Assembly (NCBI GenBank): GCA_005954745.1
Contig: CP040678.1
Location: 1,798,001 to 1,862,000, forward strand
Length of the DNA: 64,000 bases
From: Halostella pelagica
GTDB taxonomy: Archaea > Halobacteriota > Halobacteria > Halobacteriales > Natronoarchaeaceae
Direction of reading: 5' to 3'
Under the pieces are notes generated by a model. The model was not told the origin of the DNA. It saw only the letters and a program-made list of their open reading frames with translations, and did no database searches. Made by a program: the position numbers and the translations under genes. Shown in pieces: positions 23,329 to 31,381 of this stretch. Numbering within the stretch: the first letter of the stretch is position 1; each line of letters starts with the position of its first letter.

Positions 23329-25125
23329 ATGTGTGGAATCATCGGCTACGTCGGCGATACGTCCCCCATCTCGGTCGTCGCGACCGGCCTGAAGAACCTG
23401 GAGTACCGCGGCTACGACTCCGCGGGGGTCGCCCTCAACGACGGTGCCATCGAGGTGTACAAGCAGCAAGGCGAGATCGACGACCTCCAACTGCCCGAGT
23501 CGACGGACGCGAAACTGGGTATCGGCCACACGCGCTGGTCGACTCACGGCGAACCGACCGACGAGAACGCCCACCCGCACACCGACTGCGAGGGGCGGAT
23601 CGCCGTGGTCCACAACGGGATCATCGAGAACTACGACAGCCTGCAGGACGAACTCTCGGACCACGAGTTCACCAGCGAAACCGACACGGAAGTCATCCCG
23701 CACTTGCTGGAAGAGGTGTACGTCGGCGACGACCTGGTCGGCGCGGTACAGGCCGTTCTCGACCGACTGGAAGGGAGCTACGCCTTCGCGGTTACGGCGG
23801 TCGGCCACGACGGCATGGTCGCCGCACGGATGGACAGCCCGCTCGTCGTCGGCCACGGAGAGGACGGAAACTTCCTCGCCAGCGACGTCACCGCGTTCCT
23901 CGAACACACCCGCGAGGTGTCCTATGTCGAGGACGGCGACGTCGTCTCGGCCTCGGCCGACGGCATCACGGTGTACGGCGACGAGGGTGTCGTCGACCGG
24001 GCCGTCCGGACGGTCGACTGGGAAGCCGAAGCGGCGGAGAAGGGCGGCTACGACCACTACATGCTGAAGGAGATCCACGAGCAGCCCCGCTCGCTCCGCC
24101 AGACGCTCTCGGGTCGGGTCGACGCGGTCGGCGGAGATGTCGACCTCGAACTCGACATGCCCGAGCAGTATCTCCAGTCCGTCGAGGAGGTACAGGTCGT
24201 CGCCTGTGGCACGTCCTATCACGCCGGCCTGTACGCCCAGCAGTTGATCGAGGAACTGGCGGACGTTCGCGTCTCCGTGAAGGTTGCGAGCGAGTACGAG
24301 TTCACCGGCGGGCGCGACCCGTGGCGGACGCTCGTCGTCGCCGTCACCCAGAGCGGCGAGACGGCCGACACGCTCTCGGCGATGCGCGAGGCCGCCCGCG
24401 CCGGCGCTCGGACGATGGCGGTTACGAACACCGTCGGAAGCACGGCCGCCCGCGAGGCCGACGACGCTATCTACATCCGTGCCGGCCCGGAGATCGGCGT
24501 GGCGGCGACGAAGACGTTCGCCGCGCAGGTGACGACGCTGTCGCTTCTGTCCGTCTATCTCGGGCGCGAACGCGGCATGCTGGCGGCCGACGACGCGAGC
24601 GAACTGCTCGAAAACGCTCGCGGCCTCCCCGGGGCTATCCAGCAGATCCTGGACGTCGAAGACGAGATCCGCGAGGTGGCGGAGGAGTACGTAGACGGCG
24701 AGGCGTTTTTCTTCGTCGGCCGAAAACTCGGCTGTCCGGTCGCGCTGGAAGGCGCGCTGAAACTCAAAGAGATATCCTACGCCCACGCGGAGGGGTTCGC
24801 CGCGGGCGAACTGAAACACGGCACCCTCGCGCTGGTGACGCCGAACACGCCTGTGCTTGCGGTTCTCACGGAGGGGGCGAACCCGAAGGCGACGCTCAAC
24901 AACGTAAAGGAGGTCGAATCCCGCGGCGCGCCCGTCATCGGCATCTCCTCGTATGAGGGAGCCGAAAAGTTCCTCGATGCGACGTTCGACGTGCCCGAAC
25001 TCGGGCGACTGGAACCGCTCCTGGCGAACGTCTACCTGCAATTGTTCGCCTACCACGTGGCGAAGATCATGGGGCGCTCTATCGACAAGCCACGGAACCT
25101 CGCGAAAAGCGTCACAGTCGAGTAG
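23329..25125 (+). CDS. glmS: Glutamine--fructose-6-phosphate aminotransferase (isomerizing)
   Basis: This 598-aa enzyme makes glucosamine-6-phosphate from fructose-6-phosphate and glutamine, committing carbon to amino sugars. The start MCGIIGYVGD gives the catalytic N-terminal Cys after Met removal; GHTRWSTHGEPTDENAHPH, the glutamine-binding region, follows, then the linker and two SIS domains (VVACGTSYHAGL, VTQSGETADTL; ALEGALKLKEISYAHAEGF). C-terminal LAKSVTVE is the family end. Last gene of the TrmB-linked operon, 1 nt after the preceding stop. No phosphoglucosamine mutase is present in the window. Confidence 0.96.
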   Translation: MCGIIGYVGDTSPISVVATGLKNLEYRGYDSAGVALNDGAIEVYKQQGEIDDLQLPESTDAKLGIGHTRWSTHGEPTDENAHPHTDCEGRIAVVHNGIIENYDSLQDELSDHEFTSETDTEVIPHLLEEVYVGDDLVGAVQAVLDRLEGSYAFAVTAVGHDGMVAARMDSPLVVGHGEDGNFLASDVTAFLEHTREVSYVEDGDVVSASADGITVYGDEGVVDRAVRTVDWEAEAAEKGGYDHYMLKEIHEQPRSLRQTLSGRVDAVGGDVDLELDMPEQYLQSVEEVQVVACGTSYHAGLYAQQLIEELADVRVSVKVASEYEFTGGRDPWRTLVVAVTQSGETADTLSAMREAARAGARTMAVTNTVGSTAAREADDAIYIRAGPEIGVAATKTFAAQVTTLSLLSVYLGRERGMLAADDASELLENARGLPGAIQQILDVEDEIREVAEEYVDGEAFFFVGRKLGCPVALEGALKLKEISYAHAEGFAAGELKHGTLALVTPNTPVLAVLTEGANPKATLNNVKEVESRGAPVIGISSYEGAEKFLDATFDVPELGRLEPLLANVYLQLFAYHVAKIMGRSIDKPRNLAKSVTVE

Positions 25126-25190
25126 CCAGTAGTCCCCGCGGTCGGTGGGGACTGAGGCGGTTCGCGCCCCTTCCGACGCGGTCGGCCACT

Positions 25191-25356
25191 GATAGGGACT
25201 GCTGTGAGTCATTTCGGCATCGACCGCACGTTCTCGTGCGGTCGTAGCGGGAAACAGTTATAGTAGCGCTTGCAACTGTTTACAGATCCGATCGCACGCA
25301 GTCGTGCGATCGAGTGTGTGATGACTTGCAAGCGCTACTATACAGTAGTTCCTCTC
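25191..25356 (-). repeat. Family-1 ~80-bp palindromic element, interrupted copy
   Basis: When the inner element (25261-25340) and one TA are removed, the flanks align end to end with the reverse complement of the copy at 49255-49333: GTCATTTCGG, the central G/C-rich palindrome, then CGGGAAACAGTTACAGTAGT against CGGGACACAGTTACAACAGT. It fills most of the 353-bp gap after glmS, where no gene is seen. Confidence 0.75.
25261..25340 (+). mobile_element. 80-bp MITE-like element (family 2) nested in family-1 repeat
   Basis: Perfect 15-bp terminal inverted repeats (TAGTAGCGCTTGCAA / TTGCAAGCGCTACTA) with an inner perfect 10-bp hairpin CGATCGCACG/CGTGCGATCG. It is flanked on both sides by TA (25259-25260, 25341-25342), consistent with a TA target duplication as made by IS630/mariner-type transposases. 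No coding capacity. A diverged relative is at 55138-55216. Confidence 0.75.
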
Positions 25357-25478
25357 AGACGGCGAGACAACCGAAAGGCGGACCCGAACTGTCGGATTCG
25401 TCCGAAGCTAGCTACGTTGCACACCGGCGCTCGAACTGCCGACAAGATTTTTCACCCTTCCGCGTGAGGGTCCCTTTC

Positions 25479-25658
25479 ATGGAGGAAGCGTTTGTCCAGT
25501 TGGTCTGTCCTGAATGTACCAAAGATTGGGAGTCGTCGCCGAGCGAACTGCCTCGCTACGACAGTATGTTCCACTGCCCGAACTGTCACGCCACTCGACG
25601 CACGGCAGAGTTCGCGCGGACCAATCGCGACCTGGAGACGTTGAAATCGCTCCAGTAG
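25479..25658 (+). CDS. Small two-CxxC zinc-binding protein (59 aa)
   Basis: A 59-residue haloarchaeal protein with two Cys pairs, LVCPECTKDW and FHCPNCHATR, spaced to bind one zinc as a ribbon, and a Ser/Pro-rich loop between (ESSPSELPRYDS). I recognise the family (MEEAFVQLVCPECTKDWE start), annotated elsewhere as a putative zinc-binding DUF; function is unknown. Its TAG abuts the TGA of the convergent aIF2-beta gene. Confidence 0.85.
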   Translation: MEEAFVQLVCPECTKDWESSPSELPRYDSMFHCPNCHATRRTAEFARTNRDLETLKSLQ

Positions 25659-26063
25659 TCACGAACTGGTCGCCGAGCGCGCGCCGCAAGCCTCACACCG
25701 GAGAACCGGGACGCCCTGTTCGCGTTCGATCCGCGTATCGGGTAGGCCGCACTCGTCGCAGAGAACGAACTCCTCAGTGTACTCGTCGACGGCATCTGCG
25801 ATCCGGTCCTGGCCGAACTCACCGGTCAGTCTGGCCCGGCCGCTCTCGTCGATGTGGCCGCTGGTTCCGAGTTCGTCCTGCAGATATTTCACGACGTGGT
25901 CGTCGTCCCTGCCGAGCGTGTCGACCGTGTCCTGGAAGTTCTCGTACACGGTCGATTTCCCCTCTTGGCGTACGTCGGGTTCCGGAACGTCGAACCGGTC
26001 GCTGCTCCCCTCTATCTCCGGTGTCTTTTCGATGGCACGGTTCAGTTGATCGTCGTAATCCAT
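25659..26063 (-). CDS. Translation initiation factor aIF2 subunit beta
   Basis: A 134-aa factor of the aIF2 heterotrimer that delivers initiator Met-tRNA to the small ribosomal subunit. The order of domains is typical: N-terminal helix (MDYDDQLNRAIEKTPEI), the central alpha-beta domain (VKYLQDELGTSGHIDESGRARLTG) and the C-terminal zinc ribbon (EFVLCDECGLPDTRI ... VLRCEACGA; four Cys). Length matches archaeal homologues. Convergent, abutting the small zinc protein gene. Start at MDYDDQLN. Confidence 0.95.
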   Translation of the reverse strand: MDYDDQLNRAIEKTPEIEGSSDRFDVPEPDVRQEGKSTVYENFQDTVDTLGRDDDHVVKYLQDELGTSGHIDESGRARLTGEFGQDRIADAVDEYTEEFVLCDECGLPDTRIEREQGVPVLRCEACGARSATSS

Positions 26064-26361
26064 ACGCGTACAATGCCGATTCCTGAACAAATTACTGTCG
26101 GCTTTCCTCAATTGAGGGTGCTGATGGCCCCTGCATGGGGGCAATGGCGTCACTCGGGCCGGAGAAGTTGCACCCTCTTTGAGTAATATCACCGTCAGAT
26201 CACTTCGTCGTCCAGGGCTTTGAACTGCAACGTACTTCGGGTTACATCTACAATCCGATCCGTGCAGAATCATTGGTATTAAGCCTCATACTCCGGCTAT
26301 AGAGAGATATGTGTTAACGGGACTCAAGATAATAATATAACCCTCCAGTCGTAAGCAGTGG
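26064..26361. other. Intergenic region with an inverted repeat
   Basis: No gene is evident. GAGGGTGC (26114-26121) and GCACCCTC (26170-26177) form a perfect 8-bp inverted repeat enclosing a short inner stem GCCCC...GGGGC. The right part is AT-rich and ends in the TATA box of the next gene. A tRNA or box C/D fold could not be made. Confidence 0.4.
26331..26340 (+). promoter_or_regulatory. TATA box of the UPF0058 gene
   Basis: AATAATATAA, centred about 27 bp upstream of the ATG at 26362; predicts a leaderless transcript. Confidence 0.65.
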
Positions 26362-26607
26362 ATGTCTATGAAAAAGCAGGAGCTCATCCACCTTCACGGC
26401 CTGCTTGCAGAGGTTTCCAATCACCACGAAGAGCGACACGAGGTTACCGTCGATCTGAGTGAATACGAGGCTCTCGGTGTACGACCGACATCGATTCACA
26501 AATCAAAAACAGACCACAAGGCCGCAGTCTTTGCACTGGCAAACGGCATTACTTCTCAGATGGAAGGCGACGAAGAGTCGGAAACGGTCCACGCAACCGC
26601 CGACTGA
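26362..26607 (+). CDS. UPF0058 family protein
   Basis: An 81-aa archaeal protein of the UPF0058 family, with the conserved KKQELIHLHGLLAEVSNHHE and GVRPTSIHKSKTDHKAAVFA segments; His and Lys clusters suggest nucleic-acid or metal contact, but no function is known to me. Widely conserved in Halobacteria, usually single-copy or in small paralogue sets. The leaderless TATA spacing supports ATG 26362, although the family consensus begins at the second Met (26368). Confidence 0.88.
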   Translation: MSMKKQELIHLHGLLAEVSNHHEERHEVTVDLSEYEALGVRPTSIHKSKTDHKAAVFALANGITSQMEGDEESETVHATAD

Positions 26608-26762
26608 ACGGTAACTCGCGTGCGTTCTGTGGCTCACTACACCCCGTAGCTACTGCGTTCCAGTAGAACTCACGTTCTCTTTCGTTCTCACTGCTACTGC
26701 TCGACGTTCGGGAAAACTGCAGAAATGTCGTTTCGTCGACGAGCGGTTCGGAACGACCTGCG

Positions 26763-27239
26763 TTACTCGATGAGGTCCTCGAACTCGGGGAGAACCTCGT
26801 CGTCGTCGCTCTCGGACGCCGCCTCCTCGTCCGTGTCGGCGTTGTCGGTGGTCTGTTCCTCCGAATCCTCGTCGGCCGATTCGTCTTCGATGACTTCGAC
26901 CTCGATTACCTCCAGCGGGATGTTCTCCAGTCGCTGCCCTATCTCCTTTCGGGCGATGCGAGAGGCGTGCTCTTCGCGCTCGACGTTGAACACCGTCATT
27001 TCGAGCTCCAGCGCGACGAGGCTCTCGTCGGCCGCGATGAACGCAGGGTCCTGTCCCTCACCGCAGTGGGGGCAGGTCCGTTCTCCCATATTTATTTCGA
27101 CGTAGTTGAGATCCGGATTCAACATCTCACCCGTTTTCGAGATGGCAATCCGGACGGCTTCGTCCGAACTCCCTACGTCGTACACCGGCACTGCCGCCTC
27201 AACGACAACTCTGCAGTTCATCTGTATATTGTTCTTCAT
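26763..27239 (-). CDS. UPF0212 (DUF555) family protein
   Basis: A 158-aa protein with the archaeal UPF0212 core: CRVVVEAAVPVYDV, AVRIAISKTGEMLNPDLNYV, a CPHCGE half zinc knuckle, and ESLVALELEMTVFNVEREEH. The last 45 residues are an Asp/Glu/Ser-rich tail, a haloarchaeal addition. Function unknown; the CxxC and paired strands suggest metal or RNA binding. The family start is MNCRVV (27221); I list the longer frame from 27239, and the shorter start is at least as likely. Confidence 0.88.
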   Translation of the reverse strand: MKNNIQMNCRVVVEAAVPVYDVGSSDEAVRIAISKTGEMLNPDLNYVEINMGERTCPHCGEGQDPAFIAADESLVALELEMTVFNVEREEHASRIARKEIGQRLENIPLEVIEVEVIEDESADEDSEEQTTDNADTDEEAASESDDDEVLPEFEDLIE

Positions 27240-27312
27240 TGGCCAACAGTAAGAAGCTTAGCCCTCCCCGAACTCGAAACCGACAAGCCCCGTCCCGCCC
27301 TGTACACGACCG

Positions 27313-28245
27313 ATGGAATCGGGTGTTATCGACGTGGCGGCGCTCCCCGGCGGCTTCGATCTGCAATCGACTGTCGAGAGCGGTCAATCGTATCTCTGGC
27401 GGCGTGAAGACGGACGGATGTACGAGACCGACGACCCCTACGGCGGGTCGGATCAGTATTACACCGTGGTCGACGGCGAGGTGATCCGGGCGCGCCAGGA
27501 GGGGACCGAACTACGGTGGGAATCGACGACCGACGCCGAACCGTACCTGTTCGACCTCCTTCGACTCGACGACGACCTGGAGGCTATCGTCGCGGCGTCG
27601 CCCAACGACGACCTGATCCGCGAGGCGTACGACACCTACCGCGGGCTGAGACTCGTCCGGGACCCCCCGTTCGGCTGTCTCGTCTCCTTTATCTGCTCGG
27701 CACAGATGCGCGTCTCTCGCATCCACTCGATGGTGACTGCACTCGCCGAGGCCTACGGCACTCCCGTCGAGTTCGACGGCGGGACGTATTACGCCTTCCC
27801 GACGCCGGAGCAACTCGCGGGCGCGACCGAGGCGGAACTCCGGGACCTCGGACTGGGCTACCGTGCACCCTACGTCCAGCGCACCGCCGAAATGGTCGCC
27901 GACGGCGAGGCACACCCCGCCGACGCGCGGGACCTACCGTACGAGGAGGCCCGCGACTACCTCACGCAGTTCGTCGGCGTCGGAGACAAGGTGGCCGACT
28001 GCGTCTTGCTGTTCTCGCTCGACTTCCTCGAAGCCGTTCCGCTCGACACCTGGATCCGATCGACTATCGAGGAGTACTACCCCGAGGCCGACCGCGGGAA
28101 CTACGCGGACACCTCGCGCGCGATCCGCCAACGCTTCGGCGCACCGGCAAGCGCCGCGGACGGCGGTTCGTCAGGGTCGGCCGGCGAGGGGACGTACGCC
28201 GGTTACGTCCAGACCTACGTATTTCATCATCTCCGGACGGCGTGA
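27313..28245 (+). CDS. 8-oxoguanine DNA glycosylase/AP lyase family (OGG1/AlkA type)
   Basis: A 310-aa base-excision repair enzyme. It has the OGG N-terminal domain (VESGQSYLWRR, the 'Gln-Ser' oxoG entry strand) and the helix-hairpin-helix GPD module: FVGVGDKVADCVLLFSLDF with the nucleophilic Lys, then the catalytic Asp in VPLDTWIRSTI. That combination supports a bifunctional 8-oxoguanine glycosylase. A low-complexity Gly/Ser insert (SAADGGSSGSAGEG) precedes the last helix. It is divergent from UPF0212. Alternative: DNA-3-methyladenine glycosylase annotation. Confidence 0.9.
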   Translation: MESGVIDVAALPGGFDLQSTVESGQSYLWRREDGRMYETDDPYGGSDQYYTVVDGEVIRARQEGTELRWESTTDAEPYLFDLLRLDDDLEAIVAASPNDDLIREAYDTYRGLRLVRDPPFGCLVSFICSAQMRVSRIHSMVTALAEAYGTPVEFDGGTYYAFPTPEQLAGATEAELRDLGLGYRAPYVQRTAEMVADGEAHPADARDLPYEEARDYLTQFVGVGDKVADCVLLFSLDFLEAVPLDTWIRSTIEEYYPEADRGNYADTSRAIRQRFGAPASAADGGSSGSAGEGTYAGYVQTYVFHHLRTA

Positions 28246-28326
28246 GCGACGAGGACAACGGACGCCTGTCTCGAACCCCGATCTGGACGCGATAGCTTCT
28301 TACTATGTGCAGTCGATACGCCAGCC

Positions 28327-28605
28327 ATGAGCGACCGCTCGCGCGCACACGTGTTCGTCTCGGGCCGGGTTCAGGGCGTCTACTTCCGCGCGACCACCCG
28401 GGACACCGCCCGGGAGAACGGCGTCGACGGCTGGGTTCGTAACCTGCAAGACGGCCGCGTCGAGGCCGTCTTCGAGGGTCCCGAGGACGCCGTCGAGGAG
28501 ATGGTCGAGTTCTGTCACGAGGGCAGTTCGAGCGCCGACGTGGAAACAGTCGAGGTAGAGTACGAGGAACCGGAGAGCGAGGACGGGTTCCGGATACGGC
28601 GGTAG
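28327..28605 (+). CDS. acyP: Acylphosphatase
   Basis: A 92-aa enzyme hydrolysing carboxyl-phosphate bonds. The signature GRVQGVYFRATTRDTA contains the catalytic Arg and GWVRNLQDGRVEAVFEG the catalytic Asn, both intact. Length is standard. It is acidic, as expected for a halophile. It stands between the OGG gene and the convergent DUF2270 gene. Confidence 0.95.
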   Translation: MSDRSRAHVFVSGRVQGVYFRATTRDTARENGVDGWVRNLQDGRVEAVFEGPEDAVEEMVEFCHEGSSSADVETVEVEYEEPESEDGFRIRR

Positions 28606-28631
28606 CGGGTCGTGACACCGGCTGTGACCGT

Positions 28632-29342
28632 TCACTGGTTTTTCCACTCTCCGGGCTCCTCACCGTGTATTTCGCCCTTTGCTTCGCGGTCGCTCGGCCA
28701 CTTTGCGATCACGACGATACTGAGGTAAAACGCGCCGAGAATCACGGCCACGACGACTCCGCTAACGCCCGGTAATTCTGCCGCCTCGGTCCACCGCGCC
28801 TCCGGTGTGAACATCGTGACCTTCGCGACCCACCCGATGCCGAGAATGCCGAACAAGAGCCCGTATACGCGGTGAACGCGCCGAGACAACGCTTCGGTCA
28901 CCGTCACTTTGAACGTCGGGTTTCGGAGGTCGTCACTCAACTCTTCGCGCCAGTTCGAATGCTCGACGCCTGTCGGTTCTAACGCGTTCGCGTAAACGTT
29001 CTCTTCCACGAACCGGACGCGCGAACGGTACAGGTCGAAAAAGCGGTAGCGACGCACTTCGTACGAGAGGAAGACACACAGTATGACGATCCCCACTATT
29101 AGCAGATACGCCGGCATATCCGGGCTTGAAAACACGACCGATAGCAGTGCGGCGATGAGGGTTATCGCCCAGTTCGTCGTCTGGTCGATCCGGTTCTGAT
29201 TGCTGGTCGCCTGGCTGATCCCGCCCCTGTAAAAATCGGAGAGGAGCGTGAGGAGAGTTTCAGTGTCGTCGGCGATTTCGGCGGCGATATCCTCGTCCTC
29301 TCGATGAAGCGGTCTATCCGTGTGCTCGTCGTCAGCAGCCAT
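28632..29342 (-). CDS. DUF2270 membrane protein
   Basis: A 236-aa integral membrane protein, DUF2270 as I recognise it. It has an acidic soluble N-terminus, a conserved FYRGGISQATSNQNRIDQTTNWAI segment leading into two helices, a charged cytosolic loop (RRYRFFDLYRSRVRFVEENV), then two further helices and a short tail. Function unknown. The start MAADDEHTD (29342) leaves room for the divergent rnp3 promoter; the longer frame adds nine residues. Confidence 0.85.
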   Translation of the reverse strand: MAADDEHTDRPLHREDEDIAAEIADDTETLLTLLSDFYRGGISQATSNQNRIDQTTNWAITLIAALLSVVFSSPDMPAYLLIVGIVILCVFLSYEVRRYRFFDLYRSRVRFVEENVYANALEPTGVEHSNWREELSDDLRNPTFKVTVTEALSRRVHRVYGLLFGILGIGWVAKVTMFTPEARWTEAAELPGVSGVVVAVILGAFYLSIVVIAKWPSDREAKGEIHGEEPGEWKNQ

Positions 29343-29499
29343 GCGACGACTGTCCACGGCCACAGCCATAGTTCCCGAACTCCCCGTGGCCGACGAGTCC
29401 GGCGGTTCCGTTCGGTACGGACCGGATGAAACGAACAGGTTGGGCCAGCCTCGGCTGGCTTTCGCAACTGCAAAGACCCGTCGCCGCCGTTATCGTGGC

Positions 29500-30204
29500 A
29501 TGTACGAGGCGGTCCACGCCCACCCGGACGGCGACAGCACCGTCGCCAGGCTCGCCCGAACGGCCGGCGAGTACGGCTACGACGGCGTGGTCGTCCGCAA
29601 CCGGAGCGACGCACGCCCCGACTACGACGCCGACCGCATCGACGACGAGTACGGCGTCGACGTGGTCGACGGGCTGGAAATCCGCGCCGACGGCCCAGAG
29701 CAGGCGAGTGGGTACGTCGGAAACTACCGCCGCGACGTGACCGTTCTCCTCTTGGAGGGCGGAACGCCCGAACTGAACCGCTTCGCAGTCGAACAGCCAC
29801 GCGTCGACGTACTTGCGCGGCCGATGGCCGGTGACGGCGATTTCAACCACGTGCTGGCGAAGGCCGCCCGCGAAAATGGCGTCCGCGTCGAGTTCGACTT
29901 CTCGCCGGTCCTGGGCCTCACCGGCGGCCCGCGCGTGCAGGCGCTCTCCGACATGCGGAAACTCCGGGAGGTTGTCGACCAGTACGACGCGCCGTACGTC
30001 GTCAGCGCGAACCCCTATTCGCACTTACAGCTCCGCGCGCCACGAGAACTGATCGCGGTCGGCGAACTGGTCGGGTTCTCTCGGGAGTGGATGGCGGACG
30101 GCCTCCGGGAGTGGCTCCGTCTCGCGGAGCGCAATCGGGAGCGCCAGTCCGAGTCATTCATTGAACCCGGAGTCAAACGAGGTACGTATGAAAAAGAGCC
30201 TTGA
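29500..30204 (+). CDS. rnp3: RNase P protein component 3 (Rpp30)
   Basis: A 234-aa TIM-barrel-like subunit of archaeal RNase P, which matures tRNA 5' ends. The start MYEAVHAHPDGD, the LEIRADGPEQ strand, DVLARPMAGDGDFNHVLAKAARENGVRVEFDFSPVL region and PYVVSANPYSHLQLRAPREL are typical of haloarchaeal Rpp30. It opens a tight cluster: it overlaps the following methyltransferase gene by 17 nt, which in turn overlaps rnp2 by 4 nt. Confidence 0.93.
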   Translation: MYEAVHAHPDGDSTVARLARTAGEYGYDGVVVRNRSDARPDYDADRIDDEYGVDVVDGLEIRADGPEQASGYVGNYRRDVTVLLLEGGTPELNRFAVEQPRVDVLARPMAGDGDFNHVLAKAARENGVRVEFDFSPVLGLTGGPRVQALSDMRKLREVVDQYDAPYVVSANPYSHLQLRAPRELIAVGELVGFSREWMADGLREWLRLAERNRERQSESFIEPGVKRGTYEKEP

Positions 30205-30901
30205 GGAACACGCAGCGCGGTTCAGCGAGATAGCCGACGAGTACGACGACGATAACTCGCCGGAGTACCGCGCCTGTGCGGACCTTGTGGTCGAACACGC
30301 CGCTCCCGAGGCTGACGACACCGTGCTCGACCTCGGTTGTGGAACCGGCGCTATCGCACTGGCGCTTGCCTCCGACGAAAGCGACTCCGGGGCACCGAAC
30401 GGTCAGTCGGGAACCGCCCCGGCCGGCCGCGTGATCGGCCGCGACATCAGCGAGGGGATGCTCGAACAGGCCGAGTCCAAGGCCGACGAACGCGGCCTCG
30501 GCAACGTCGAGTTCGGGGAGGGACGCTTTCGAGACCCTAACGCCCCCGCCGACGCGGACGTGGATGTCGTGACAACCAACTTCGCCATGCACCATCTGAG
30601 CGACGACGAGAAGCGAGAGGGGATCGCCGCGATCGCCGACTTGGAGCCGCGACGCGTCGTCATCGGCGACGTGATGTTCTTCAGGGAACCGAACCCGGAC
30701 GTGCCGTTTTACAGCCCCGAGGTTGACGACCCCGCGACGGTCGGCGTCCTCGCTGACGCACTGACCGACTCCGGGTTCGCGCTGACGGCCGTCGAGATGG
30801 TCCACGACCAGGTCGGCGTCCTCGCCGCGGAACGCGTCCCGGGCGTGGCGGCCGACACTGACGGCGTCCCGTCTATCGACGAGCCTGACCGGGGCGCATG
30901 A
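30188..30901 (+). CDS. SAM-dependent class I methyltransferase between RNase P subunit genes
   Basis: A 237-aa Rossmann methyltransferase: VLDLGCGTGAIALALA (motif I), an unusual insertion of about 20 residues after it (DESDSGAPNGQSGTAPAG), VIGRDISEGMLEQAE (motif II) and VVTTNFAMHHLSDDEK (motif IV). The overlap with rnp3 and rnp2 implies co-translation with RNase P, so an RNA or tRNA substrate is attractive but unproven; generic UbiE-like sequence would also allow small molecules. Confidence 0.86.
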   Translation: MKKSLEEHAARFSEIADEYDDDNSPEYRACADLVVEHAAPEADDTVLDLGCGTGAIALALASDESDSGAPNGQSGTAPAGRVIGRDISEGMLEQAESKADERGLGNVEFGEGRFRDPNAPADADVDVVTTNFAMHHLSDDEKREGIAAIADLEPRRVVIGDVMFFREPNPDVPFYSPEVDDPATVGVLADALTDSGFALTAVEMVHDQVGVLAAERVPGVAADTDGVPSIDEPDRGA

Positions 30902-31377
30902 AGCACCTCCCGAAACATCTCAGACCGAAATGGCGCTACCTCGCAGTCGGCATCGAGACCTGGCCCGACGGCGAGGTAGAGCGCGGCCCGTTCCAGCGCG
31001 AACTGTGGTACGCCGCCCAGAACCTCGTCGGCGATGCCGGGAGCGCGGACGCGGATCTGACGCTGCTCGACTTCGAGTTCGAGGACGGGTACGGCGAGAC
31101 CATCGTCCGCGTCCGCCACGGTCACACGGACGAGGCGCGGGCGGCGATCGCCTGTATCGACGAGGTCGACGGTCACCCCGTCGGCGTCGTCGTTCGGGGG
31201 ATGAGTGGGACCATTCGCGCCTGTGAAGAAAAGTATTTAGGACGGCGTGGGGAATTCTCAGCCCAGAGAACGGTCGCGTTCGAGAACCAGGAACGGACTG
31301 CCGTCGTTCGGAACGGCACCTACGACGTTCGAACCGACGGATCGTTTTCGGGCGCGACGGAACTCGATTTCGAGTGA
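30898..31377 (+). CDS. rnp2: RNase P protein component 2 (Pop5)
   Basis: A 159-aa RRM-like subunit of RNase P that partners Rpp30. Start MKHLPKHLRPKWRYLAVGIE and the block TIVRVRHGHTDEARAAIACI...VVVRGMSGTIRACEEKYL are diagnostic. The C-terminal 30 residues (TAVVRNGTYDVRTDGSF) are the usual haloarchaeal extension. ATGA overlap with the methyltransferase gene and 4 nt before psmA indicate one operon. Confidence 0.94.
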   Translation: MKHLPKHLRPKWRYLAVGIETWPDGEVERGPFQRELWYAAQNLVGDAGSADADLTLLDFEFEDGYGETIVRVRHGHTDEARAAIACIDEVDGHPVGVVVRGMSGTIRACEEKYLGRRGEFSAQRTVAFENQERTAVVRNGTYDVRTDGSFSGATELDFE

Positions 31378-31381
31378 TACT

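Noticed and set aside
23278-25212. 644-aa frame opposite glmS
   Set aside because: Antisense shadow; glmS is intact and conserved.
26064-26361. Possible tRNA or other stable RNA
   Set aside because: The inverted repeat does not allow a cloverleaf, and there is no T-loop consensus.
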